A stretch of DNA of 64,000 bases from Pseudoflavonifractor sp964504285 (lineage in GTDB: Bacteria; Bacillota; Clostridia; Oscillospirales; Oscillospiraceae). The position numbers and the translations under genes are program-made. Position 1 is the first letter of the stretch. Every line of letters begins with the position of its first letter. The stretch lies in contig CAZDDZ010000001.1 in NCBI GenBank assembly GCA_964504285.1, positions 1 to 64,000 on the forward strand. Reading direction: 5' to 3'. This document shows, piece after piece, positions 10,101 through 20,488 of this stretch. The notes under the pieces were generated by a model that was given only the letters and a program-made list of their open reading frames with translations, ran no database searches and was not told the origin of the DNA.

Positions 10101-13100
10101 CGCTAATGAGGAGCTTAAAGCTCCAGAGCGTCTCACTGTGGCGGGTGAGAGCGTATAGCTTGTTGCCGTAAGCGTCTGTCGATACGCTCCCCGGCACGGC
10201 CTCTGCGGAAATTTGCTCGCCGTTTACGCTCAGACTGCCCAGGCCCAGATTGTCCATGACCCATACCGTAAGCGCCACCGGACTGGTTCCGCTTTGAATG
10301 CTCTGGGTCTGGGGGAAACTGCGGCTCCAGAGCAGAATCGGTTTTTCGCCGTCGTTTTTAGGAATGGGCAGGTCGCCGGTGTACGTGAGCTTTACGGTGT
10401 CGAAGCTGGCCACATCGCTGGTAACGGTTACGGTCACGGTGCAGGGAGTTTTAAAATCATCTCCCACGGTAAACTCCTGATGAGCAGAGCCACCCGAGGC
10501 GGTGCCTGTCAGGACTTTGCCGCTATCCAGAGAGGACACCACGGAGACCGTGCCGCTGAAGGAAAGGTCGATTTTTTGCGCCGTGGTGGTAAAGGTAAAG
10601 TAGGAACCCTTGTTGCCCTTGGAGAGGTTGCCCAGGTAGGGTGCGGCGGGGGGAGTACCCCACGTGCCGATACCCGACTGGAACTCCCAGCCCTGATAGC
10701 CCACGGATGATTCTGTCCACTGGCTGTTAGCGCTGTTAAAGAAGGAGAAGATGGCGTTATCCTTGTAGATGTTCACACCCTCGCCCGCCTCAGTGACGCT
10801 GTATGCGATGGGGTAGACGGCGGATGTGTCCAGATCTCGCACCTGAATCACGCCGGAGCCGACTCTCTGCGCCTCAATCATCAGCGCGCCGGTGGTGGAG
10901 CCTGTGCCGGAGCTCCGCTCGTCGTAATAGAGGACAGCCAGCTCCTTGCTGGTGTCAGCCAGCTCCTCCACCTGAATGTTGGGTACCCCGCCCCGGGCGT
11001 TGCGCACGGTAAGGGGCAGCTCCATTACGCTGCCCAGCGGGAAGGTGATGCCTGTGGAGGAAATGAATACAGAGGCGGGCTCCAGCGACTGGTCGGCACG
11101 GTTATTGTCGCTGTTGTACTCACCCGAGTGCTCCGCCGTCGACAGCCCGGCAATTTCCATGGACTGAGTATCGGTAGTGGCACTAAAGACCTCGGCGCGA
11201 AGGTCAAGGCTGCCAGTAATGCTGCCGGCAAAGGACTGGGGAGCAACCACGATGCGCGCGGTCTGCGGCACGCCGTTCTCCTTCATGGGTACGGTAAACT
11301 GCCAGCCCGCCTCTAGGCTGCCAAAGCTTAGCTTGCCGTTATTGTAATCAATTGCGGTGTCCGCCAGGTCTGTAATTTCCTCCTTGTCGAAGGTGACCTC
11401 GGTACCCGATTCCAGCTTGAGGGGAACGTAGTGGCGCATTAGGCTGCCGTCGGTGTTCTCGGCGGAGAGCGCGCCGGCGTTTATTCCGTCCCAATACTTG
11501 CCGTCCCAGCGGGTAAGCTGGACAAAAACACTCTCGGCGGCCTTGTCACCCCGGTTAGTCACCCGGAAGGACAGGTTAAACACACTGTTGCCCTGCGCGT
11601 TGACCGGTGTGGCGGCACGGGTAACTGCCAGATCCTCCACCGCCAGCTCGGCCCGCTCCTCGATGTTATAGGTGCCGTACTTAGCCCAGGTGGTGTATTT
11701 GCCGCTGCCGTCAGTTACAGAGCCGCCGGTGCGCTCGGTGGTCATAGAGAAGCTGCCGTAGTATGCGTCTTCCGCCACGGAGATGTAAAAGTAGCTGCCT
11801 TTTGAGAGATCACGAATCAGGGGCTTGCATGCGCCGCCCACGGTAACCTCCGTACCGGCGTAGATGGGGGTTTCCCGCGTCCACTGGGCCAGCTCCACGT
11901 CAGAGACGAGAGTGCTGCCGCCGGCAGCCATGTGGCAGTAGAGGCTGATGGTGAGAGGGTGCTCATCGTCAGCACGGAAGGCCACGTCGCCGGTATTGGT
12001 AAATTGTAGAGCGGCAAAGAGGGGGGAGCCGGAGCTGAAATTATTTGTGCCGAAGGTGATTTTATCCTTGCTCAGCCGCTGACTGCCTACGCCGTAGCCG
12101 ATGGCGTAGATACCCACGTTTTCATTCCTGGTGGTGTCGCGCATGACCATGGTTTTGTCCTCGGCGCCTTGCTTTGTAAAGGTATAGTGCGTGAGGGGGA
12201 GCAGGGTGCCCTGGGAGAGCACCAGCAGCCTGCCGTCCGCGCCTGCGCCGGTTTGCAGGTTGGAGAAGGTGAACTGTGCCAAATCGCTATCCACCGTGCC
12301 GTTTTGGTTAACGTCGTAGTAGGCGTTCTGGGTCTTCAGGTCATCCCACTCCTGTGCAAGAGCCTTTTCGTAAATGTCCATGTTCCGCATAGCAAGCATG
12401 ACCCCGTCACCCCAGGAGTTGGTGGCGCTGTCGTAGGCCGAGACGAAAAGGGCGTTATTGGTGGTGTTCTTCACCGCCGCCACATAGACGGCGTAGAGGT
12501 TCCCGGCGGGGTCAGAGCCGATGACCACCTCGGTCTTGCCCGAGGCATCGGTGGTCTTCTTGTCGGCGCTGGATACCATCTTGCCGGTAAAGAAGGGATA
12601 AATGGTAGCGTTGCTGCCGCCGCCTGTGAGGGTGGCTAAATCCTCGTCCAGCAGGATATAGGTCGCGCCGTTCATTTCGAAGAGGAAGAAGTCGTGGTCT
12701 GCCTCATCCTGGGTTTCAATGACCTCGCCTCCGGTGAGTTTAGTTCTGTCCAGCTTCCCGGAGAGAGCGCGCAGCCCCGCCAGATAGGGGGCGCTGTACT
12801 CGGAAATGAGCGTGCTGGCATCGTTCCTGTAACGCCCGTCGATTCCGCGGGTGAAGTTCTGGGGCAGCACCTCGGTGCCCTTGGTGTCAAACTCGTAGTC
12901 ATGGAGGGAGCGCAGGAGATACGCCTTGCCCCAGTTAACCGTGCTTCCGGAAACAGTCACCTTGCGGATATAGAGCCGCAGGTTGGTCATCTCGTTAGAG
13001 AAAGCGCCGCCGCTTATCTTTTCATACTGGGTGTTAGAGGTGGTATAGAGCAGGTAGTAGGCATTGCTCTCCCCCGCCACCGGGAGTGCCACCATGTTCT

Positions 13101-16100
13101 GAAGGGTCTGCCCCGGGGATAGCGACTGGGTATCGGCTGCGGTTCCGTCGCCGTAGGCAAGGGAGGTGCCCTTGCCAAAGAGGGCATTTAGACCTGTGCG
13201 GTTGCGCTGCTTGAACTGGGTCATCATAGCCTCGGCGGTGGGGGAGCCCTTGCCATCCGTCGTGTCCGGGTCTTCTCCGGCAGCCTTGAGGAAATTCAGG
13301 TATTCCGCATCGGCAGCGGACATCTCCTTGTCGGTCATGTGGGTGGTCACGCCGTAGAACACACCCTTGCCCGCTGCCACAGGCTGGAAGACATAGCTGC
13401 CCTTGCCCCGGAGTACGGTGGGAGCGGGTACGGTAGCGGGGAAAGTATATTTAACCGTCTCCACGCTGTCCTGGGTGGTTTTGGTCGCCTTGACTGTGTA
13501 GGTACTCTCCTTGACCACGGTGTTTTTGGCGGCAGCCTGCTGGAATCGCTCCAAATAACTGTCGTTATTTCCCGCCTGATAGGCGAAATAGGCGTACCAG
13601 TCCAGGTAGGCGCTGTTTGCGGTCTGGTAGGTTTCGTAGGTCACCCAGGCATCCCAAAGTGCTCTGGCGTCCTGTGCATCCTTTAAAGCCGCGTCGGCGG
13701 CAGCTTTGCTGTCATAGCTTGGGAAGTGGTAGTAGTCCTTACTGCCTGTGGTGGCGCTCTCGCCCTTAAGGGAGTAGTGTGCCTGTACGCCTTGCTCCAA
13801 AGCGCCAAAGGCCGCTTCCGTCATGGTCACAACCGTGAAGTAGTCGCTCTCCGTCGGAACAGCGGGCTCCGAGCCGGGCTTTGCGGTTGTGGGAGCCGTC
13901 ACCTCGGCGGGCCGGAACCTCGCTTCAGTGTAGTTGTTCTTATCCATGCCGTTGGGTGGGGGACTCTTAGGAGCCAGGTCGCCTGTGGCTGTATCGTAGC
14001 TCACCCAGGAAAGCTGCACGTTATGGGTGGTGACATCCCCGGCGGTAGAGCTTTGTACGGTGGCGGAGAAATCCAGGTCGCCGGTCTGGTCGTTGTCCAC
14101 CTCAAGATAGCCCGCCTTTGTAGTGCCGGGTGTGCAGAGTGTGTATGCGCCCTTTTGATTCAGCACCAGCTCGGAGAGTACCAGCCTTTTTCCATCCAGC
14201 GGGGAATTACCCGCTCTGGCGGCTGTGTAGAGCACCAGGCTGCGCTCACCCACGGCAATGAGCTTGTAGTCATACCCGGTGCGCGTGCCGTCCATCAGCA
14301 TACTGGCGGCGGCGGTCACGCCGTACCCGGAAAGCTGGAAGGGAGAACTCTGATAGGGGTCGTAGGCCTGGGGGTCCACCTCATCGGTGTTTTCGCTCCG
14401 CTTTTCGGCTACTACGAGCTTGTTGTCCTCTGGGGTATAAATGACCTGCGTGCCCGAGGCGTCGCCGGGCAGGGTGACCCGCAGCAGCACCGCGCCGAGA
14501 TTCTCGTCGGCACTCTGACCCGCAGCACTTTCGTTCGGGGTCTTTTTAATTTCGTAGTCCTCACCGAAGGCGCCGTTGAGTGCCTTCCAGCCGTGAGTCC
14601 ATGTACCGCCGCCCTGCCAGGTGTTGATATTCTCTCCGTGGAGTATGTAGGTGATGGCGTCCAGCTCGTAGGTTAGTACCAGCAGCACAATGCGGAAACC
14701 GATGCCCGCCGTTAGATCGAAGGAGTCGAAGGAGGCGGGGTCGTAGGTGCTGGTCTGGGGGTTGTAGCGGCCCAGGGTAAAGGCCAGGCCCACGGTGACC
14801 TTGACAAAAAGCTCAATCTTCAGAATGTCGATGCCGATGCCCGCGCCCAGTTCCAGCGCCACATTGGGGGCGAGGCGCAGACCTAGCCAGTACACGTCGC
14901 TGCGCACCTCGGTAATGAGGCTGGCCGCGTCCACCGTTACCTCGTTCATGGCAATCAGGCGGACGACAATGGGCTTGCTCCTCGCCTGGTCCGCATAGAG
15001 CTTCATGGAGCCGGTGGCCGCCAGAATGACCTGCACATCCTCCGAGCCGTCGCTCACCAGGAATCCGGAAATCAGGTCTACCTCCTGGCCGTTACCGTCG
15101 TAACCCGTGCTGATTTGTGTGCCGTCGGGGTGAAAGCACATGACGTTTACCTTGCCGCTGAAACGGAGGGCAAAGGCCTTATAGGTTTCGTTGGAGAACT
15201 GTACCCAGTTGATCTTTCCGGTTGCGCCGGTGGTGGGGGCGGACATGGAGAGACCGGAGAGGGCGCTCTTCTGGGCAAGTTCATTAGTAAAGTCGAAGGG
15301 GTACTGGGTCAGATTGCTCTTGCCCTCAATAATGGCGGCGTCCGCCACATAGTTGGCAGCGGTAAAGGAGACGTTTTCCTTTGCTGTCAGCTTTACGGTG
15401 ATGGGAGTGGTCTTGTCTTCGTCGGCGTACAGCTCACGGGACTTGGTGTGAGCCAGCACCACGCGGATGTCCTCGCCGCCGCGGGAGCTGTATGAGTTGG
15501 TGCGAAGGTCTACCTTATTGCCGTAGCCGTCGTAGCCGGAGGAAATTGCGGCTCCAGCCGTGTTAAGATAGCCCACCGAAAATTTTCCGCTGAATTTGAA
15601 TAAAAGTGCGTTATAGTTCTTGTTGGAGAAGGTAAGACTCTTTCCTTTGGCTAGGCTTATGCCCACCAGAGACTTTTCGCCGCCCTCACCCTCCGGGGTG
15701 CCGAAAATTTCGCCTGCGGTACCGCTGCCGGGTTTAAGGACGGCCTCGCGGTTCACGCCCAGGCCGGTGCCGATTTCCAGTGTCACATCCAGCTGGAGGT
15801 AGACGTAGATAATGGGAGCCACCGAGAATCGGTACTGTAACCGGAAGGAGAGTGCGCCCACCGCCGAGACGGAGAACTGCTCAAAGTAGTAGGTGTTGTC
15901 CAGGGGATTGTACTTAAAGAGGAAGGCAAAGCTCACCGACAAGGAGACCGAGAAGTTTTTAGAGCCCAGCTTCCGGTCATTTGCGTATTTAGAGCTGTTG
16001 GGGTCCGAGGGGTTATAGGAGGGGTTCGCGCGGGAGGCCTCCTTATAGGCGGCGTTGGCGGCACCGGCTCCGCTGGTGAAGAACTTTTTAATCGTACCCA

Positions 16101-19100
16101 TGTCCTCGCCGAAGTCTTCAAATTTATTGCCAATGTGTTTTTTCTCTCCGGCCTTATCATTTTCCTTTTCATAGGCAAGCAGCGGAATACCCACCGAGAA
16201 GCCCACTTCGTAGCCGTCCACCGTGACATTCAGGAAGTCGGTGGCTCCGATTTCAAAGGACGGCAGCTCTGTTTTCAAATCCAGGTCGAATTCGGGCACC
16301 GTGTTGCCCGAGCCGCCGGTGTCGCCGTTTGGCTTGGTGTTGCCGCTGTCGGAAGAGCCGCCCAAATTCTGCACATAGTCGGCATTTTGAAAGGTCTTGA
16401 AGCCCAGTCGCTGTACGCCATCCACCGTGACCATATAGTCGGAGTTCGCGTCCTGCACATAAATTTCGTCCGAGAGGTCGGTATTTAGCTCAATACCCCG
16501 CACCTGCCGCAGAATTTCCGGCACGGTGTGCTTTTGCTCCTGGGTGACCATCACCAGAGTTTGGTCACCCACCAGTGCGCCCAGATAGCGGTTTATGGCT
16601 CCCTTGCCATCACGCGTGTAGCTCCAGGAACCGTTGGGGTTATAGGATACGTCCTTGGTCACCGGGGTTTCACCCGCCACGCTCTTTTCAATACTGATGG
16701 GCTGGGGATTTTCAAAGGCATAGAGCAGGTTGCCGTGATAGCTGGGGCTCCAGGTGTAATACTCGTCCCCGGAGTAGGGCTTTTTGTCCGGGTCGTTGAG
16801 CATGGGGGGAGAATAGTCGCCGCCCAAAGGCACGTCCACCCAGGACTTTGAGGTGGCTTTGGCGGTGAACATGAGCTGGTCGTCCGAGGAGCGAACCAGG
16901 TTGCCCGTTCCGTCGCCGGAGCGGAGGGTCAGCCCGGAGACCAGGTAGCGGTAGCTGCGCTGCTCATCGGTGAGCTTTGCGCGCTGAAGCGGGTCGGTTA
17001 TGGCGGTGTCCAGGGCCAGCAGCACCTGGGCCTTGTCGCTTTCCTGTGCCCCCGCGGGAACGGTAATGCAGCGGGGCTGCATGGAGTAGTAAGCCTTTAA
17101 GATGTACTGTACATACAGTCCGTTGGTGCCGAGATAGTCCAGCTTTTCCGGCGCGAAAAGGGAGTCCTCAAAGGCTGGGGGATTCACCGGGTCCGGCTGG
17201 CTCGCAGTGTCAAAGAGGTCGGTGGCGAAGGTGTCGTAGAGATATGCCTTACCGCCCACCTTATAATTTTCCCCTTCCGCATAGCCCGCGCCGCCCTTTT
17301 CCGGGAGCTTGGCCAGATAAGCGGCGGTGACGGTAGTCTCTACCGGTGTGAGCGTAAAAATGCCGCTTGAGTTCTTATACCCGTCCAGAATGCCGTTTCC
17401 ATTGGAGTCCTGATAGATGGAGAGACGCTCGGCAAAGGGCGTCATCTGCTGAACGACACCAGTAAAATCCTTGTGATAGTAAAACAGTGTTATACCGGAG
17501 GTCATGTCTCCCAAAGAGAGCTGGATGGTGTCCCCGTTCTGGTAGGCCGAGCCGTTATAGACGATTACGTCCCCTGCTTGCAGCTTGAGGGTGATGGACT
17601 GGAGATTGGTCTGCCCCGCCCATTTCAAAAACCCCTGCTGGTTGAAGAGCGTGTTCAGGCCCTCGCCGGTATAGGTCTGCTGGTAATTGGAATAGGTAAT
17701 TGTTCCGTTATTATTCCCTGCCGCGCTGTATGTCATGGTGAGTGCCGCGCCGCTCTGCTTCAGGCGGTTTAGCGCCGTCTGCGTGGGCTCGGTGTCGGGG
17801 TTGCGTCCGCCGGCCAGGGACAGGGTGACGTCGCTCACGCGGCTCATGATCACCCGCACCTCGTACTGGTGGCTCAGTTGGGCTTCGCTCATGCCGTTCC
17901 AAATCAAATCCAGCGTATAGGAGCGGGTGTTCTCGTCGTAGCCGTTGGAGCTGGTGATGTACTGGCTCGTGGTGGTATCGTAGAGGAACACCGCGTGCTG
18001 CGTGCCGTTGTTGGGGACAAAGTTTTTGAGGTAGGAGACGCTGGGCAGGGTAATTTTGAGCCGGGTACCCACGAAGAGGCTGGCGGTGTTTTGGCTTGTA
18101 TTATAGGCGCCGCCGCCCTCTCCCTGCACAATGGTAATGTCGGGCTTAATGTCGCGGTAGTTGTCCTCGGTCAGCTTGACGGGAGCCGAGGTATCGCCGT
18201 CGTTGGCAGTGTAGATAGCCAGCTTCAGGTTGTCGGCGGTAAAGGTGCGGCGCACAAGGTCGGCGGCCACCTTGACGTAGGCTTCGGTCTGGGCCGGGTC
18301 CTTTTTCGTGTGCCAGCCGATTTGCAGCTTGAGACCGCCGTCATTGTTCATACTGTAATTAAACTGGTGCTTGCTGTGGAATTCGCGGTTGGTGTCATCG
18401 GAACTGGAGGTGGTAAGGGTATCGGTCTGGTTGGTCACATTGTTCTGAGCGGTTTGCGTACTTTTGCGGTATGTTCCGCGCCACATGCTGGTGGTGGGAT
18501 AGAGCGAGCCATTTATAAGAACCTCTCCGTAGCTGCCGCTGTCGTAGACGGTTTTTGCGGTCCACTGGGTGGTGGTGTAGTAATCCATGACGGCCCTGGA
18601 GAAAAACTTTCCGAAGTTTGCGGTGTCGTACTCCATCCAGGCGCGGGTATTGCCCGAAAGGGTCAGATAATCACCGTCAAAGTAGTATTGTCCGTTGGCG
18701 CCCTTGACGGCTTCCTCCTTCCCGGTTCCGTAGGCCTCCGTCCATGTGGCAAAGCCCCTGTATTTCGCGGCGCGGTCGGCGGAGCGAATGGTGTTCATAC
18801 GGCGCAGAGACTCCAGACTCTTCCACATACTGCCGCTGTTGTTCTTTAAAAATTGCGCAAATTTAATGGTGCCGTAGTCGTAATACTGCTCTCCCACGTG
18901 GCTATCGTCCGCCAGCACAACGTCGGCGGAGCCTACAACTGCGTCGGATAGATCCACCTGTGTTACCCCTGGGTCGAGTGCCGCGCCGCCGTTGGCGGCG
19001 GTGCTGCTGTCGGTCGCGGTGCCGGTGGCGTCGACGGCGTTGCCGTCCCGCAGGCGCTCCTCCAGGCTGAGTGTCCCGGTGCCTGAGTTCCACAGCGAGA

Positions 19101-20433
19101 TTTTTGCCCGGTCGCCGCTGATAGAGGAGGCGTTGTCGCCCCGCAGATCAGAGAGCACCACATGGAAGTCCAACTGATCCGACGAGGCAACGCCGTCGTT
19201 AATAAGGGGGATTTCAACGGTAAGCTCCTTTACGCTGTCGTAAAAGGCCAGAGTCCCGGTAGAGACGCGGTAATCTCGGCCCGCCAGCGCAGTGCCGTCC
19301 TCGGTGGCGAAGTTGACGGTAAGGGGCTTAGTGAAGCCGCCGGTGCGTGTGACCGTGAGCTTGGCGGTGCCTTCAGACTTGTCAAAGGTGGCTTCGGTCA
19401 CGGAAAAGCCCACCTGAGAAGGTGCATCCACCTCGTCGTCGGTTACGCCCAGCAGCAGGGTAGAGCAGGGCTCGTAAATGTCGCCGCCCAGGTGATCCAC
19501 CAGAGTAAAGGTGGCAAATTCCCGTGTCTCGACCAGCTCGTCCTGAAGGGCGCTCAGGCGAATCTCCTTTTTCCACTCGCCGTCGGCAAAGGTCATGTTG
19601 AAGGCCCAGCCGTCAAACTCGGTGGCGCTGTTGGCGGTCATGTCCAGTGTGGTAAAGCCGGGCTTCTCGTTGAGGGGCAGATTATCGGGCATTGGCTCCA
19701 GCACCTCGGACGCGGGCTTTTTATATGTCACGCCATTACGGGAGCCGGTGCAGTACTCCGTGCCCTCCTGTATGTAAACGCATCGGAAATCATAGGCGGA
19801 GAGGTCGTCTGCCTTTACCGGCATGACCGCGGCGGTAGCTCCCTCCACCTTACCCCAGTCAATGCCGTCTGCCGATGCGTACCACTGGTAGGCATCGCCC
19901 TCCATGTTCAGGGATAGACCCACGTCGCCCTTGTCATCCGCCTCGGAGGTCACCACCAGCGCAGAGCTCTCCTCCGGGTGGGGCGCCTCGTTAAGCGGCT
20001 GATAGGCGGCGACAGACAGGGGGTCTTCCACCTCGATGGTCAGGTCGTCGGCACTCAGGGCACTGCCCGTAAGCTCATTGCCGGTCTCATCCCGATACAG
20101 GACGGGCTGGTAGGCCACGCGCACCGTGGCACGCCCGGTGGCATTGCCAAGGCGGTAAACCGTGATAACGCCCTCCTCGCCCTCGCCCACCACCAGCTCG
20201 GAGTACATAAGGGCAAAGGTGCCGTAGGGATAGGTCTCCTCCCAGGTGGAGTCCACCTGGATTTGCGCTCCGTCCTTGCTGTTCAGGGTCAGGTCATTCT
20301 GTGCCGCGTAGGCTCCCGACGATGCGTAGTTCGGATCAATGTAGGCCAGCGCGCCCTCGGTGGCGCTGAACAGCATGATAGCGGTCAGCAGCAGTGCCAG
20401 TCCTCGCTTTGAAATCTGTTTTAGCTTTGTCAT
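7150..20433 (-). CDS. giant 4427-residue SLH surface protein
   Basis: A very large secreted protein: signal peptide (1 to about 30, ending GALAY); a Calx-beta-like segment near residue 80; a clearer Calx-beta domain at about 340-440; two homologous internal repeats near 1598 and 1745 (FSGKFSV and FSGKVNV with GYDGYGNKVDL/GYDGNGQEVDL); a helical segment near 2250-2310; a CARDB-like domain near 2925-3050; many beta-sandwich stretches; a long charged helical segment at about 3950-4100; and three SLH domains from about 4245 to the C-terminus. No enzymatic motif was recognised, so adhesion or scaffolding is the best guess. An AGAAGGGGG Shine-Dalgarno precedes the ATG at 20433. No frameshift was seen across 13.3 kb. 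It lies between a pseudo-receiver gene and the SLH protease. Confidence 0.9.
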   Translation of the reverse strand: MTKLKQISKRGLALLLTAIMLFSATEGALAYIDPNYASSGAYAAQNDLTLNSKDGAQIQVDSTWEETYPYGTFALMYSELVVGEGEEGVITVYRLGNATGRATVRVAYQPVLYRDETGNELTGSALSADDLTIEVEDPLSVAAYQPLNEAPHPEESSALVVTSEADDKGDVGLSLNMEGDAYQWYASADGIDWGKVEGATAAVMPVKADDLSAYDFRCVYIQEGTEYCTGSRNGVTYKKPASEVLEPMPDNLPLNEKPGFTTLDMTANSATEFDGWAFNMTFADGEWKKEIRLSALQDELVETREFATFTLVDHLGGDIYEPCSTLLLGVTDDEVDAPSQVGFSVTEATFDKSEGTAKLTVTRTGGFTKPLTVNFATEDGTALAGRDYRVSTGTLAFYDSVKELTVEIPLINDGVASSDQLDFHVVLSDLRGDNASSISGDRAKISLWNSGTGTLSLEERLRDGNAVDATGTATDSSTAANGGAALDPGVTQVDLSDAVVGSADVVLADDSHVGEQYYDYGTIKFAQFLKNNSGSMWKSLESLRRMNTIRSADRAAKYRGFATWTEAYGTGKEEAVKGANGQYYFDGDYLTLSGNTRAWMEYDTANFGKFFSRAVMDYYTTTQWTAKTVYDSGSYGEVLINGSLYPTTSMWRGTYRKSTQTAQNNVTNQTDTLTTSSSDDTNREFHSKHQFNYSMNNDGGLKLQIGWHTKKDPAQTEAYVKVAADLVRRTFTADNLKLAIYTANDGDTSAPVKLTEDNYRDIKPDITIVQGEGGGAYNTSQNTASLFVGTRLKITLPSVSYLKNFVPNNGTQHAVFLYDTTTSQYITSSNGYDENTRSYTLDLIWNGMSEAQLSHQYEVRVIMSRVSDVTLSLAGGRNPDTEPTQTALNRLKQSGAALTMTYSAAGNNNGTITYSNYQQTYTGEGLNTLFNQQGFLKWAGQTNLQSITLKLQAGDVIVYNGSAYQNGDTIQLSLGDMTSGITLFYYHKDFTGVVQQMTPFAERLSIYQDSNGNGILDGYKNSSGIFTLTPVETTVTAAYLAKLPEKGGAGYAEGENYKVGGKAYLYDTFATDLFDTASQPDPVNPPAFEDSLFAPEKLDYLGTNGLYVQYILKAYYSMQPRCITVPAGAQESDKAQVLLALDTAITDPLQRAKLTDEQRSYRYLVSGLTLRSGDGTGNLVRSSDDQLMFTAKATSKSWVDVPLGGDYSPPMLNDPDKKPYSGDEYYTWSPSYHGNLLYAFENPQPISIEKSVAGETPVTKDVSYNPNGSWSYTRDGKGAINRYLGALVGDQTLVMVTQEQKHTVPEILRQVRGIELNTDLSDEIYVQDANSDYMVTVDGVQRLGFKTFQNADYVQNLGGSSDSGNTKPNGDTGGSGNTVPEFDLDLKTELPSFEIGATDFLNVTVDGYEVGFSVGIPLLAYEKENDKAGEKKHIGNKFEDFGEDMGTIKKFFTSGAGAANAAYKEASRANPSYNPSDPNSSKYANDRKLGSKNFSVSLSVSFAFLFKYNPLDNTYYFEQFSVSAVGALSFRLQYRFSVAPIIYVYLQLDVTLEIGTGLGVNREAVLKPGSGTAGEIFGTPEGEGGEKSLVGISLAKGKSLTFSNKNYNALLFKFSGKFSVGYLNTAGAAISSGYDGYGNKVDLRTNSYSSRGGEDIRVVLAHTKSRELYADEDKTTPITVKLTAKENVSFTAANYVADAAIIEGKSNLTQYPFDFTNELAQKSALSGLSMSAPTTGATGKINWVQFSNETYKAFALRFSGKVNVMCFHPDGTQISTGYDGNGQEVDLISGFLVSDGSEDVQVILAATGSMKLYADQARSKPIVVRLIAMNEVTVDAASLITEVRSDVYWLGLRLAPNVALELGAGIGIDILKIELFVKVTVGLAFTLGRYNPQTSTYDPASFDSFDLTAGIGFRIVLLVLTYELDAITYILHGENINTWQGGGTWTHGWKALNGAFGEDYEIKKTPNESAAGQSADENLGAVLLRVTLPGDASGTQVIYTPEDNKLVVAEKRSENTDEVDPQAYDPYQSSPFQLSGYGVTAAASMLMDGTRTGYDYKLIAVGERSLVLYTAARAGNSPLDGKRLVLSELVLNQKGAYTLCTPGTTKAGYLEVDNDQTGDLDFSATVQSSTAGDVTTHNVQLSWVSYDTATGDLAPKSPPPNGMDKNNYTEARFRPAEVTAPTTAKPGSEPAVPTESDYFTVVTMTEAAFGALEQGVQAHYSLKGESATTGSKDYYHFPSYDSKAAADAALKDAQDARALWDAWVTYETYQTANSAYLDWYAYFAYQAGNNDSYLERFQQAAAKNTVVKESTYTVKATKTTQDSVETVKYTFPATVPAPTVLRGKGSYVFQPVAAGKGVFYGVTTHMTDKEMSAADAEYLNFLKAAGEDPDTTDGKGSPTAEAMMTQFKQRNRTGLNALFGKGTSLAYGDGTAADTQSLSPGQTLQNMVALPVAGESNAYYLLYTTSNTQYEKISGGAFSNEMTNLRLYIRKVTVSGSTVNWGKAYLLRSLHDYEFDTKGTEVLPQNFTRGIDGRYRNDASTLISEYSAPYLAGLRALSGKLDRTKLTGGEVIETQDEADHDFFLFEMNGATYILLDEDLATLTGGGSNATIYPFFTGKMVSSADKKTTDASGKTEVVIGSDPAGNLYAVYVAAVKNTTNNALFVSAYDSATNSWGDGVMLAMRNMDIYEKALAQEWDDLKTQNAYYDVNQNGTVDSDLAQFTFSNLQTGAGADGRLLVLSQGTLLPLTHYTFTKQGAEDKTMVMRDTTRNENVGIYAIGYGVGSQRLSKDKITFGTNNFSSGSPLFAALQFTNTGDVAFRADDEHPLTISLYCHMAAGGSTLVSDVELAQWTRETPIYAGTEVTVGGACKPLIRDLSKGSYFYISVAEDAYYGSFSMTTERTGGSVTDGSGKYTTWAKYGTYNIEERAELAVEDLAVTRAATPVNAQGNSVFNLSFRVTNRGDKAAESVFVQLTRWDGKYWDGINAGALSAENTDGSLMRHYVPLKLESGTEVTFDKEEITDLADTAIDYNNGKLSFGSLEAGWQFTVPMKENGVPQTARIVVAPQSFAGSITGSLDLRAEVFSATTDTQSMEIAGLSTAEHSGEYNSDNNRADQSLEPASVFISSTGITFPLGSVMELPLTVRNARGGVPNIQVEELADTSKELAVLYYDERSSGTGSTTGALMIEAQRVGSGVIQVRDLDTSAVYPIAYSVTEAGEGVNIYKDNAIFSFFNSANSQWTESSVGYQGWEFQSGIGTWGTPPAAPYLGNLSKGNKGSYFTFTTTAQKIDLSFSGTVSVVSSLDSGKVLTGTASGGSAHQEFTVGDDFKTPCTVTVTVTSDVASFDTVKLTYTGDLPIPKNDGEKPILLWSRSFPQTQSIQSGTSPVALTVWVMDNLGLGSLSVNGEQISAEAVPGSVSTDAYGNKLYALTRHSETLWSFKLLISGNTQPASYKFLLTDRGGNSTVESLTVDWFTTAGTPAAGRVSTVPELSGGFYLGDNPLSENTVIPKDEIGKLHLRATSATDGATVTGQAASFTSSGEGDNAVVKLIFTNLTDTNDAANAGQFTGTNQNGYYLVRAAKDGTWRQSILPMDRVDNEIPSLIFRSNGTVDNTGRPELFWQTSKTGRASKITDVTLYVQAPDGSYTCMAEKLNKAEGYELSGTFPVSYGGGYQLVAKDASGNEVRSEFALDSCPIVRQTNAVTVTDTWGQTEPNGSILIDMSAASMYGGRYDRSANTNWPATPMAGFYQVYLLAFQVAEEQPVPAPAAPVDADGRTEAQWRAYWSEPMTTAKLDILKRQASMLGQSLNRDGNKITLTAKPAGSYLAVWCDSNAASDAERAKTATSQMITIAEKRLSAAAIPMDASDSTAKDGSVLVTAAGGLDSFTGYQFAIFPIEDEKKALTTKEISENTDAVWQFASDISAAKGAAKFEGLKSGWYQFAVRSTINESLSALAGAQQTYLPAKAALEIAKKNRTAEGQSALVTEKQNRAQLLLLVWQNEPDSGKDAAWSNLRALYTGTGSAEALAALEIWKSDQSDAKKADYERVAAACFTAQTQRETETALASAQTEYDREEPLYRAAEQRAAASLSSYYATTAGKESWKEIYTATVFVDFTPPVYSGSPIKKAIKSVDTNRNGALVYTLTSPTAVMSTAELTKLRSGNKLSDCVLYAKGVSIFIPKGVLTPDFNANLLVIDPKTAAAGSVVAYTGADGKAHIQPWCVVTPDGYSYVVSGLGKYSIIQNSKKFGDLTGHWSLESSLFNAVRELFGGTGNDSFSPDLTMTRAMFATVLYRLDGEPGYQKTSAFTDLTQNWYIDAVHWAAELGIMDGYSAARFGPDDQITREQMCAVFARYLTARSLSLPAEPTTQTFPDLVQVHDWARQPVAYCVSSGLIQGIDGSLKPLDKASRGEVATLFTRLVQKVIAMLCTHE

Positions 20434-20488
20434 GTTTCTTGCCCCCTTCTGTTCTTACGCTCTTTTTTGCATGTATTTCATCGCTGTG

